Source: Bacillota bacterium (GTDB lineage Bacteria > Bacillota > Clostridia > Lachnospirales > Lachnospiraceae). From it: 23,050 bases of DNA. Position numbers and translations under genes: made by a program. The notes beneath the pieces were generated by a model, which was not told where the DNA came from, made no database searches, and saw only the letters and a list, made by a program, of their open reading frames with translations. This document shows positions 16,073 to 23,050 of the stretch, piece after piece (within the stretch, counting starts at the first letter, position 1; the number at the start of each line of letters is the position of its first letter). The stretch is taken from positions 1 to 23,050 of the forward strand of contig JAFACO010000178.1 of NCBI GenBank assembly GCA_023425485.1, given 5' to 3'.

Positions 16073-16116
16073 TGATAATTAACTAAATAACATTAAGACA
16101 TAAATTAATAACAAAC

Positions 16117-16199
16117 AATGAGCTATTCTTATATTCATAAATCATTTGCGAGTAAATCCCCTATGATTGATAAATAAAAGAATAGCTCATTTTATTTTA
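16117..16199 (+). terminator. Terminator-like long hairpin after the cyclophilin gene
   Basis: AATGAGCTATTCTT (16117-16130) is perfectly complementary to AAGAATAGCTCATT (16178-16191), followed by TTATTTTAT. A second helix inside the loop (ATAAATCAT with ATGATTGAT, one mismatch) makes an extended hairpin, longer than a usual intrinsic terminator. Confidence 0.75.
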
Positions 16200-16267
16200 T
16201 AGTAATATTAATAATCAGCTTAAGTTCTATTATTAAGTTTTTTTATTAAGTTATGTTCTTTTATACG

Positions 16268-16352
16268 CTCTTTTTATGCTCCTTTATGCTCTTTAGCTCC
16301 TTTATGCTCTTTAGCTCTTTATGCTCTTTATGCTCTTTTATTTTCTTTTATG
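16268..16352. repeat. Short tandem-repeat tract (CTCYTTTATG / CTCTTTAG units)
   Basis: About eight units of 8-11 bp in tandem, each beginning CTC or CT and ending TATG or TAG. An 18-bp compound unit (CTCCTTTATGCTCTTTAG) is repeated exactly at 16279-16296 and 16297-16314. Unit lengths vary, so no reading frame is kept on either strand. The 349-bp gap 16200-16548 holds this tract and the palindrome that follows; no gene was seen. Confidence 0.85.
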
Positions 16353-16371
16353 TAAAATATTTACAATGTCA

Positions 16372-16528
16372 GAAAGAATGGGTAATCACTTCCCCATAAT
16401 GCACTGTTTGACGGACAGATTGCTGATTTGTTATGGCAATAGCGAACATTCCTGTTCGATAGGGACATAACAAAATCAGCAATCTGTCCGTCAATCTGTG
16501 TGTGGGGGAAGTGGTTACCCATTCTTTC
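16372..16528. mobile_element. 157-bp imperfect palindrome, MITE- or REP-like element
   Basis: The two halves are near-perfect reverse complements. GAAAGAATGGGTAATCAC (16372-16389) plus TTCCCC pairs with 16505-16528, with one mismatch. After a small asymmetric internal loop, a second arm of about 28 bp (16408-16435) pairs with 16465-16493, with one bulged base. The centre is GAAC-ATTCCT-GTTC (16444-16457). Folded, this is one long hairpin starting 20 bp past the lepB stop. No U-tract or clear target-site duplication flanks it. It could be a non-autonomous mobile element, a structured 3' UTR of lepB, or a hairpin RNA. Calling it mobile is inference. Confidence 0.6.
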
Positions 16529-16548
16529 GTCCCTTTGTTAACAACTCC

Positions 16549-17148
16549 TTATTGAATCTTACCCATTTCCCCAAACGGATAGACACGATAAAAAGCTCTT
16601 CCTATTACCTGATCCAAACTAATCGGTCCAAACGCTCTACTATCTTCACTTACCGTTCTATGGTCACCCATAACAAATAATTCGTCCTTGCCTACAGTAC
16701 AAGGTAATTCATATCCTTTTGGCTCTGTCAAGCCATTGGTATAGGGCTCATCTATTTTTTCATCATTTACAAAGACATAACCATCCTTGATATCAATCAC
16801 ATCACCTTCAACACCAATTACTCTTTTTACATATCTGGCATGTTCCGATTTTTTTGTGAACATCTCTTTAATACCATCCAGATAACGATCGAATCTTACA
16901 AGTATATTACCTTTTTCCTCCTCTGGGAAGAAAATAATAATGTCTCCTTTTTTCGGTTGTGTAAAATGATAACTGAACTCATTCACCAGTAATTGCTGAT
17001 TTGCAAACAATGTATTTTCCATTGATCCGTGTTCAACTACCACCTTGGCTAAAACCTCTGAATTAATAAAAAATGCCAAAATAAATGAGCCAAGAATTAT
17101 AAGAACCCAACTTCTGATCTCTTTAAAAAGCTTTGACTTATCCTTCAT
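16549..17148 (-). CDS. lepB: Signal peptidase I
   Basis: A membrane-bound type I signal peptidase that removes Sec and Tat signal peptides at the outer face of the membrane. The 199-residue protein has one N-terminal transmembrane segment (about 13-30) followed by catalytic Ser42 in EHGSMENTL, general-base Lys108 in ARYVKRVIGVEGD, and box E GDHRTVSEDSR (161-171). The usual SMxPTL reads SMENTL here, and box E has His where Asn is usual; the catalytic dyad is intact. GGAGG lies six bases before the ATG. It lies 19 bp after pyrF and is probably the last gene of that operon. The genome may encode other signal peptidases, so this one is not assumed to be the main enzyme. Confidence 0.94.
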   Translation of the reverse strand: MKDKSKLFKEIRSWVLIILGSFILAFFINSEVLAKVVVEHGSMENTLFANQQLLVNEFSYHFTQPKKGDIIIFFPEEEKGNILVRFDRYLDGIKEMFTKKSEHARYVKRVIGVEGDVIDIKDGYVFVNDEKIDEPYTNGLTEPKGYELPCTVGKDELFVMGDHRTVSEDSRAFGPISLDQVIGRAFYRVYPFGEMGKIQ

Positions 17149-17167
17149 TTAGTTCCTCCGTTTATGA

Positions 17168-18106
17168 TTAAAATATATTTTTCGCAGAACTCCAAGCCTG
17201 CACCAAATCTTCTCTCATATCTATAACTGCCTGTCTTGAAGCATCTGCATATGCTGCTTCACCAAATTTCTCATAACCCTTTAACTTGTAAGCAGCTATA
17301 ATTCCTCTGGAGGAACTTACAATCGCTCCTAAGCCATCTTTATTAAAATAAGGAGCTAAATCTTCACCTTTACCACCTTGCGCACCATAAGCAGGAACCA
17401 GGAAGTAAGTCTTTGGCATAAGAGCTCTTAATACCTTACCACACTCCGGGTACGTAGCACCTACAACTGCTCCAATATAACTATAGGAGTCTCCCATATG
17501 GAGCTCGCCCCATTCTGCCACTTTCTTGCCCACTAATTCATATAGAGGTTTTCCGTTAATCAGCTGATCTTGAAACTCACCGCTGGAGGGGTTAGAGGTC
17601 TTAACCAAAAGGAACAGTCCTTTTTTCTCTTCCTTACATACGTCTACAAAGGGAAGTACACCATCCGAACCAAGATATGGATTTACTGTAATAAAATCTT
17701 CGTCAAAACCACGATATTCCTTCTCACCAATCAAGACTTTTCCCAGATGACCTGTTGCATATGCTGTAGAGGTAGAACCGATATCACCTCTTTTAATATC
17801 TCCAATAACAACTAAGTCCTTCTGCTTACAATATTCCACTGTCTTGTGGAATACTTTTAACCCTTCGATACCAAACTGCTCATACATAGCAATTTGTGGT
17901 TTAACAGCTGGTATAAGATCAAAGGTAGCATCAATAATGCCTTTGTTATATTGCCATACCGCTTCTGCAATACCTTCTAAATTCTCGCCCTTGTCACTGT
18001 AAGCCTTTGCAAGAAGATGTTTTGGAATGTAATCCAGCATAGGATCTAACCCAACTACAATCGGGGCACTCAGTTGCTCAATTTTCTCAATCAGTTTGTT
18101 TATCAT
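17168..18106 (-). CDS. pyrF: Orotidine 5'-phosphate decarboxylase, long form
   Basis: Decarboxylates OMP to UMP, the last step of de novo pyrimidine synthesis. At 312 residues it belongs to the longer OMPDC subfamily rather than the roughly 235-residue form. Seen: IVVGLDPMLDYIP (16-28), VKPQIAMYEQFG (68-79), the catalytic D103-x-K105-x2-D108 in GDIKRGDIGST, FITVNPYLGSDG and the phosphate-binding AIVSSSRGII near the C-terminus. GGAGG precedes the ATG. pyrC ends 23 bp upstream and lepB follows 19 bp downstream, indicating one transcript. Confidence 0.97.
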   Translation of the reverse strand: MINKLIEKIEQLSAPIVVGLDPMLDYIPKHLLAKAYSDKGENLEGIAEAVWQYNKGIIDATFDLIPAVKPQIAMYEQFGIEGLKVFHKTVEYCKQKDLVVIGDIKRGDIGSTSTAYATGHLGKVLIGEKEYRGFDEDFITVNPYLGSDGVLPFVDVCKEEKKGLFLLVKTSNPSSGEFQDQLINGKPLYELVGKKVAEWGELHMGDSYSYIGAVVGATYPECGKVLRALMPKTYFLVPAYGAQGGKGEDLAPYFNKDGLGAIVSSSRGIIAAYKLKGYEKFGEAAYADASRQAVIDMREDLVQAWSSAKNIF

Positions 18107-18129
18107 ATCGTTCCTCCCTTGAATTTTAT

Positions 18130-19443
18130 CTATTTCATATATTGATAAACCTGTTTTCCTGCAACAAAGGTGTACTCCACCCGGCCATATACTTTTTTTC
18201 CATGGAACGGTGTATTTCTTCCTTTTGAATAAGAGTTATTCCTATCAATTATATATTCTTCCTCCAGATTAACAATTACAAGATCAGCTACTTTACCTTC
18301 ACCAATACCTCCTCGATCATACTTAAGAACTTTAGCAGGATTAACTGACATTTTCTCCACCAGCTGTGTCATAGTCAGCCAGCCCTTCTTAACAAGTTCC
18401 GTATACGTAAGTGCAAAAGCCGTTTCTAAACCCGTAATTCCAAATGGAGCGCTTAAGAAGGATTTTGATTTCTCTTCCTCGGAATGAGGAGCATGGTCTG
18501 TGGCAATCACATCGATTACTCCATTTTTTAACGCTTCCTTCAACGCTAAAACATCGCTAGCCTTACGAAGCGGCGGATTCATTTTATAATTTGCATCCTC
18601 CGATGGGATATCTTCGTCGGTTAGCACAAAATGATGAGGGCAGACTTCACCAGTAACAGAAATGCCTTCGGATTTGGCTATAGCAAGCATTTTTGCACTA
18701 TCTTCCGTTGATATATGACAGAGGTGCAACTGTGCACCAGTTTCTTTCGCTAACAGGATATCACGTGCTGTAATTATATCCTCGACCGCATTACTAATTC
18801 CAGGAAGAGAAAGCTCTTCTGCCTTTTTTCCCGCATTAATTACACCTTTACCCACCAGACTTTTATCTTCACAGTGTGCAAATACCGGTAACTGATGCTG
18901 TGCCGCTTGCCTCATTGCCTCTGCATATATCGCGGTATCCATAACGGACTTTCCATCTTCGCTTAGAGCAATGATACCTGCTTCTTTGAGTTTTGGGATA
19001 TCAACAAGTTCTTTACCAATCTGTCCTAGTGTAATAGCACCCACCGGTAGAATATTTACAACAGCTTCCTGATTTGCTTTTTCTAATACCATATGAACTA
19101 TGTCTGCATGATCGGTTGCCGGATTGGTATTTGGCATAGGACAAATCGAAGTATATCCTCCAGCTGCTGCTGCCCTTGCACCAGTTGCTATGGTCTCTTT
19201 ATACTCATATCCTGGCTCCCTAAGGTGAACATGCAAATCTATAAAACCAGGGAAAACATATTTTCCAGTCGCATCAATCACTTGCAGCTGCTTTTCCTCT
19301 TTCTCTGCTCCTTGTGATAGACTTGTAAGTTCAATTTCCTTTGATACTTTGATGACTCTATCAGTTTCAATTAACACATCAAATAGTCCCTCACGACTTG
19401 ACAAAGGGTCAATTACATATCCGTTTTTAATTAAGGTAAGCAT
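18130..19443 (-). CDS. pyrC: Dihydroorotase
   Basis: A zinc amidohydrolase that cyclises carbamoyl-aspartate to dihydroorotate. The 437-residue protein shows the metal-binding DLHVHLREPG (H71, H73), PMPNTNPATD, SEDGKSVMD (D163, the bridging position occupied by Asp rather than carboxylated Lys, as in this class), AHCED (H190), LCHIST (H243) and ATDHAPHS (D316). AAGGAG stands six bases before ATG 19443. It lies between the Nudix gene (16-bp gap) and pyrF (23-bp gap). Confidence 0.97.
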   Translation of the reverse strand: MLTLIKNGYVIDPLSSREGLFDVLIETDRVIKVSKEIELTSLSQGAEKEEKQLQVIDATGKYVFPGFIDLHVHLREPGYEYKETIATGARAAAAGGYTSICPMPNTNPATDHADIVHMVLEKANQEAVVNILPVGAITLGQIGKELVDIPKLKEAGIIALSEDGKSVMDTAIYAEAMRQAAQHQLPVFAHCEDKSLVGKGVINAGKKAEELSLPGISNAVEDIITARDILLAKETGAQLHLCHISTEDSAKMLAIAKSEGISVTGEVCPHHFVLTDEDIPSEDANYKMNPPLRKASDVLALKEALKNGVIDVIATDHAPHSEEEKSKSFLSAPFGITGLETAFALTYTELVKKGWLTMTQLVEKMSVNPAKVLKYDRGGIGEGKVADLVIVNLEEEYIIDRNNSYSKGRNTPFHGKKVYGRVEYTFVAGKQVYQYMK

Positions 19444-19459
19444 CGTTTCTCCTTATGAA

Positions 19460-19852
19460 TTACAATTGAGCTTCTTCCAGATCATCTAGAATTCTACGAT
19501 CAATGGTTCCTTCCAACTCTTCCTTATACAGCCATCTGCTGTCAACTAGCTCCTCTGATAAAACCACCTCATCAAAGGTTACTCTGCAAAGAAAGCTAAT
19601 CCCTATATTAAATACATCACCGGTCATAAAGGACCAAGTATATAGGATTCGGTCTAAAGTTGCTGGTAATCCAGTCTGTTCGGTTATTAATCTTAATACA
19701 GCCTTTTCCGGCTCTTCGCCAAACTCTATAGCTCCATCAATAAATCCCCACTGATAGGGTTCCGAAACACGATCATCAAACCATTTGCAAACTGTTAAGT
19801 ACTTTTCCTCGTATTGAACTACTCCCTTAACCAGAATTCTGTATTTATCCAT
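19460..19852 (-). CDS. Nudix-fold protein with degenerate Nudix box
   Basis: A 130-residue protein with the Nudix layout: strand KYRILVKGVVQYEEKYLTVCKW, then QWGFIDGAIEFGEEPEKAVL and RLITEQTGL. The canonical box GX5EX7REUXEEXGU aligns as G40, E46, R54, L55, E58, Q59, G61. Two of the three metal-binding glutamates of the REUXEE core are replaced (Leu55 and Gln59). Hydrolase activity is therefore doubtful; a nucleotide-binding or regulatory role is possible, as in some other Nudix relatives. AGGAGG precedes the ATG. Only 16 bp separates it from pyrC, so it is probably in the pyrC-pyrF-lepB operon. Confidence 0.82.
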   Translation of the reverse strand: MDKYRILVKGVVQYEEKYLTVCKWFDDRVSEPYQWGFIDGAIEFGEEPEKAVLRLITEQTGLPATLDRILYTWSFMTGDVFNIGISFLCRVTFDEVVLSEELVDSRWLYKEELEGTIDRRILDDLEEAQL

Positions 19853-19906
19853 AGTACACCTCCTGTTGCCATTTTGGCGTTTTGATTTAAATATGCAAAT
19901 TACAAT

Positions 19907-21232
19907 TTAACTTTGTCCTGATAAATAGGTAATAAACTGCTGTGCTGTCCTTCCAGACATACCGCCATGGGATAGTTCCCATCTGTTCGCCATCGCAAAC
20001 AATTCTTCCTGTGATAAATGAATGCTGCCTTGTCGTTCAGCCAGAACTTTTACGATATTCATAAACTCTTTCTGGGCGGGTGCAGAATAATTAATCGTTA
20101 TGCCAAACCGTGCTACAAGGGATAGCTTTTCCTGCATTGTGTCTGAACGATGTAATTCCTCCGTAACCTCCATATCGGAGCGATCTGACCAGGTTTCTCG
20201 AATTAAATGCCTTCTATTAGAGGTTGCATAAATAAGCACATTGTCAGGTTTCGTCTCCAGACCACCTTCTATAACTGCCTTTAAATATTTATATTCTATT
20301 TCAAACTCTTCAAAGGATAAATCATCCATATAAATAATGAATTTATAGTTCCGATTTTTAATGGTTGCAATAACTGTAGATAAATCTTCAAATTGATGTT
20401 TGAACAGCTCAATCATTCGAAGTCCATCTTTATAATACTCGTTCAAAATTGCCTTTACCGAAGTCGACTTACCTGTACCGCTATCGCCAAAAAGAAGCAC
20501 ATTATTTGCTTTCTTTCCTTCAATGAAAGCTCTGGTATTATCAATCAGCTTTTTCTTTTGCAACTCATATCCCACCAGATCGGATAATAAAACTTCTTGC
20601 ATATTTGTAATCGGGAATATAGTTAGCTCGCTTTTATTTCGTTGAATACGAAAGGCTTTGTTTAGTCCAAAAGTTCCTACTCCGTATTCCTTATAAAAGT
20701 TAGTAACATGTACAAATATCTCCTGTTCATCCTTCGACTTTTGCAATTCATCACTAAGCATTTGAACTTTTTCACTTACGCTTTGATTATAGCGATCAGT
20801 GCTTTTCTTCATTGCTCTGTAATTAGTAATAATGCTGAAGCAACTCACTCCTAATACCTGTTCTAAACTGCTAAAGTCGTAATCAAATAACTGCTTGAAT
20901 ATTTTAAAGTCATTCTTTGCAAATTGATTTACTGTACCCTCTTTCGCTCCAACTTTTTCACAGGTAATACTAAAAGGATTCTCTGCTGTTATTAAAAGAT
21001 AAGCCAAATAGTTATGCCACAGATTCTTATCAAATCCATAATTTGTAGCCAATTCTAGCAAACGGTTGATGAACTGATATAGCCGGTCGGTAATCTCATC
21101 CTTCTTTTTCAGCCCATGCTGCTCTTCCTCCTTGAGTAAATCCGCCTCTTTTATAATATCCGCCAGAGCGAGAAGCAAGCAATCCTTATCAAAATTCTTA
21201 TAAATAATCAAACGAGATATTAAGCGGTACAT
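19907..21232 (-). CDS. DUF815 family AAA+ ATPase
   Basis: A 441-residue predicted P-loop ATPase of the DUF815/COG2607 family, function unknown. The N-terminal half (about 1-210) is helical and includes [20 protein letters not shown] and a possible coiled coil near 140-175. The ATPase half carries Walker A GDSGTGKS (249-256), Walker [11 protein letters not shown] (298-307, acidic D303-D304), a sensor-1-like [10 protein letters not shown] (N339) and a candidate arginine finger or sensor in LVARFG (R375). No signal peptide or membrane segment. GAAGG lies six bases before ATG 21232. It lies 54 bp upstream of the Nudix gene on the same strand with no terminator between, so co-transcription with the pyrC block is possible. 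Confidence 0.9.
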   Translation of the reverse strand: MYRLISRLIIYKNFDKDCLLLALADIIKEADLLKEEEQHGLKKKDEITDRLYQFINRLLELATNYGFDKNLWHNYLAYLLITAENPFSITCEKVGAKEGTVNQFAKNDFKIFKQLFDYDFSSLEQVLGVSCFSIITNYRAMKKSTDRYNQSVSEKVQMLSDELQKSKDEQEIFVHVTNFYKEYGVGTFGLNKAFRIQRNKSELTIFPITNMQEVLLSDLVGYELQKKKLIDNTRAFIEGKKANNVLLFGDSGTGKSTSVKAILNEYYKDGLRMIELFKHQFEDLSTVIATIKNRNYKFIIYMDDLSFEEFEIEYKYLKAVIEGGLETKPDNVLIYATSNRRHLIRETWSDRSDMEVTEELHRSDTMQEKLSLVARFGITINYSAPAQKEFMNIVKVLAERQGSIHLSQEELFAMANRWELSHGGMSGRTAQQFITYLSGQS

Positions 21233-21312
21233 AGCTTACCTTCTTTCTCATATGCATAATAAGCATACACTCTTAACAGTTCAACCATAAGCTCGATATC
21301 GCTATGCTCCAT
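21220..21312 (-). CDS. Possible 30-residue ORF overlapping the start of the DUF815 gene
   Basis: ATG 21312 opens a short frame beginning [20 protein letters not shown], with an acidic-hydrophobic, possibly amphipathic composition. It ends at TAA 13 bases inside the ATPase gene. AAGGA lies only two to four bases before the ATG, which is poor spacing. It could be a translationally coupled leader peptide or chance. It is the only candidate gene in the 137-bp gap after argS. Confidence 0.3.
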   Translation of the reverse strand: MEHSDIELMVELLRVYAYYAYEKEGKLCTA

Positions 21313-21369
21313 CTTCCTTATAGTACATCAAAATATTAAATCAAAGACTTGCTATAGCAGAACTATTAC

Positions 21370-23050
21370 TTACATTCTATGTGGTGCCTTGAATCCAAGC
21401 AGTGTAATACATTGCTCTAACAGATTTTGTACCAGAGTAATTAATAAAATCCAAGAAGCCTGCTTACCTGCATCTTCTTCTGCAATAATCTTGGTATCAT
21501 GATAAAAGCTATTGAAGGCATTTGCCAGGTCATAGATGTAAGCACAGATTCTATGAGGGGCAATTTCATCATAAGCTGATTTAATAACTTCGTTGAACTT
21601 TGACACTTCCAGCATTAGTGCCTGTTCACTCGCTGAACTAGCTGGTAAAATTGTTTGAATGTCCTCAACCTTTTTGTTTAACTCTTCATATTTAGATAAA
21701 ATAGACTTAATTCTTACAATAGTATAGAGAATATATGGGCCAGTATCCCCTTCAAAAGAGGTGAAACGATCGATATCAAAGACATAATCCTTTGATATTT
21801 GGTTGGATAAGTCACCGTATTTTAAGGCAGCAAGACCAACTTGCGCTGCAATCTCTCTCGCTTCAGCTTCCTCCATATTACGGTTTTCCATCATCTTACG
21901 ATACACTTCCTCATTTACGCCCTTGATTAAGTTCTCAAGACGCATTACACCGCCCTCTCTGGTCTTGAACGGTTTTCCATCCTTACCATTCATAGTGCCA
22001 TAGCCGATATGAGTAAGTTTAGTGTCTTCCTTTACCAACTTAGTCTTTCTGGCACAACGGAATACGGTCTCAAAGTAAAGTTCCTGACGTTTATCAGTTA
22101 CATAGACAATCTGATCCGGTTGGAAGAGCTTCATACGTTCTACAATTGTAGCTAAATCAGTTGTATTGTATAAGGATGCTCCATCCGTTTTTAATATCAT
22201 GCAGGGAGGAACTTCTTTGGTATCCGTCTCTTCCTTAACATCAACCACCAAAGCACCTTCACTAATTCTTGTATAATTGTTATCCTTTAAATATTGCACC
22301 ATTTCAGGAATATAAGGCTGTACATCACTTTCTTTCTTCCATAACTCAAAGGAAACGTTGAGAATATCATAAAGACGCTTTACATCGGTAACAGATACTG
22401 TCATCATATGATTCCATATAGCAGTATATCCCTTATGTCCCTGCTGTAATAAATAAGTGATCTGTTTTGCTTCTTCTCTAAACTCAGGATTTTCTTTGGA
22501 ATATTCACTTGCAGCAGGATAGATTTCCTCAAGCTCGGTTATTGTAAATGGAGCTTCCACTGGATATTCTCCTTGAAATGCCTCATCAAAATATACTAAT
22601 TCTGGTTTACGTCTCTTTAATTCATTGATAATTAAGCCCATCTGCGTACCCCAATCGCCCAAATGAACATCACCAATTACTTCATTGCCACAGAATCTAA
22701 GTAGCTGCTTTACACTTTCACCAATTACTGCAGAGCGCATATGTCCGACATGAAGTGGCTTTGCAATATTAGGACCGCCGTAATCTATGAGAATCTTCTT
22801 TGGATTCGCTTCTTTTTCGCATCCAAATTGTACTGAACTTCTCATTTCGTTTAGGAAGTTAGCCACAAATTCATCGCTTACCTTAATGTTTATGAAACCA
22901 GGCATGATTGCTGTTATTTCCTGAAAGGTTGTACTTTCTTTTAATACATCAACAATTTCCTGTGCTATTTTTATTGGTGCAGTTTTATATTCCTTCGCTG
23001 CAGCCAAGGCACCATTACACTGATATTGACATAAGTCCGGTCTGTTTGAC
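21370..23050 (-). CDS. argS: Arginine--tRNA ligase (N-terminus cut by window edge)
   Basis: Charges tRNA-Arg in the cytoplasm. The frame is open to the window edge, where it reads SNRPDLCQYQCNGALAAAKEY, matching the N-terminal additional domain of the family; the true start lies outside. 559 residues are visible. Seen: the class I HIGH-type signature HVGH in GPNIAKPLHVGHMRSA; YGTMNGKDGKPFKTREGGVM, where the KMSKS signature is replaced by a GKPFKTR motif as in many ArgRS; and the C-terminal DALR anticodon-binding domain, from about YGDLSNQISKDYVFDIDRF to LGFKAPHRM. An apparent TTG start at 23007 is internal and should not be used. Confidence 0.96.
   Translation of the reverse strand, partial: SNRPDLCQYQCNGALAAAKEYKTAPIKIAQEIVDVLKESTTFQEITAIMPGFINIKVSDEFVANFLNEMRSSVQFGCEKEANPKKILIDYGGPNIAKPLHVGHMRSAVIGESVKQLLRFCGNEVIGDVHLGDWGTQMGLIINELKRRKPELVYFDEAFQGEYPVEAPFTITELEEIYPAASEYSKENPEFREEAKQITYLLQQGHKGYTAIWNHMMTVSVTDVKRLYDILNVSFELWKKESDVQPYIPEMVQYLKDNNYTRISEGALVVDVKEETDTKEVPPCMILKTDGASLYNTTDLATIVERMKLFQPDQIVYVTDKRQELYFETVFRCARKTKLVKEDTKLTHIGYGTMNGKDGKPFKTREGGVMRLENLIKGVNEEVYRKMMENRNMEEAEAREIAAQVGLAALKYGDLSNQISKDYVFDIDRFTSFEGDTGPYILYTIVRIKSILSKYEELNKKVEDIQTILPASSASEQALMLEVSKFNEVIKSAYDEIAPHRICAYIYDLANAFNSFYHDTKIIAEEDAGKQASWILLITLVQNLLEQCITLLGFKAPHRM

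Noticed and set aside
16268..16352. CRISPR array
   Set aside because: Units are 8-11 bp in direct tandem without spacers.

Overview
The window is a low-GC, gene-dense stretch of bacterial chromosome. It looks like a Firmicute of the class Clostridia, most likely a Lachnospiraceae relative of Clostridium (Lachnoclostridium) phytofermentans. That placement is inferred from gene content: strong GGAGG ribosome binding sites, a T-box leader on pheST, a pyrK/pyrD class 1B pair, long-form pyrF, a DUF815 ATPase and a COG2509 flavoprotein. No marker gene in the window fixes the species. Most genes are on the minus strand. pheT and argS run off the two ends.

Layout from left to right. (1) 1-3864: phenylalanyl-tRNA synthetase operon on the minus strand (pheS then pheT), behind a sigma-A promoter and a Phe-specific T-box leader with specifier UUC. 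(2) 3953-7529: two adjacent secreted proteins of unknown function. The 395-residue protein is homologous along nearly its whole length to the first half of the 786-residue one. (3) 7951-10288: a plus-strand Cof-type HAD phosphatase and a COG2509 FAD-dependent dehydrogenase, each with its own likely promoter, ending at a strong terminator. (4) 10380-10841: a very small protein with protein-kinase-fold motifs, behind an operator-like dyad. (5) 10920-11975: queA. (6) 12022-14775: promoter, pyrK-pyrD-pyrE, an unlisted 50-residue membrane protein, then a terminator. (7) 14879-16199: a UPF0047/YjbQ-family gene and a divergent cyclophilin gene. (8) 16268-16528: a short tandem-repeat tract and a 157-bp imperfect palindrome that looks like a MITE/REP-type element. 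(9) 16549-21232, minus strand: DUF815 ATPase, degenerate Nudix protein, pyrC, pyrF, lepB. (10) 21370-23050: argS, lacking its N-terminus.

Together pyrC, pyrK/D, pyrE and pyrF cover the pathway from carbamoyl-aspartate to UMP, in two separately expressed blocks. Carbamoyl-phosphate synthetase, aspartate carbamoyltransferase and pyrR are not in the window. Translation functions (pheST, argS, queA) frame the region. No clearly novel multi-gene system is evident. The items most worth following up are the long palindrome, the paralogous secreted pair, the mini kinase-like protein, the Nudix protein with lost metal ligands, and the small membrane protein at the end of the pyrKDE unit.
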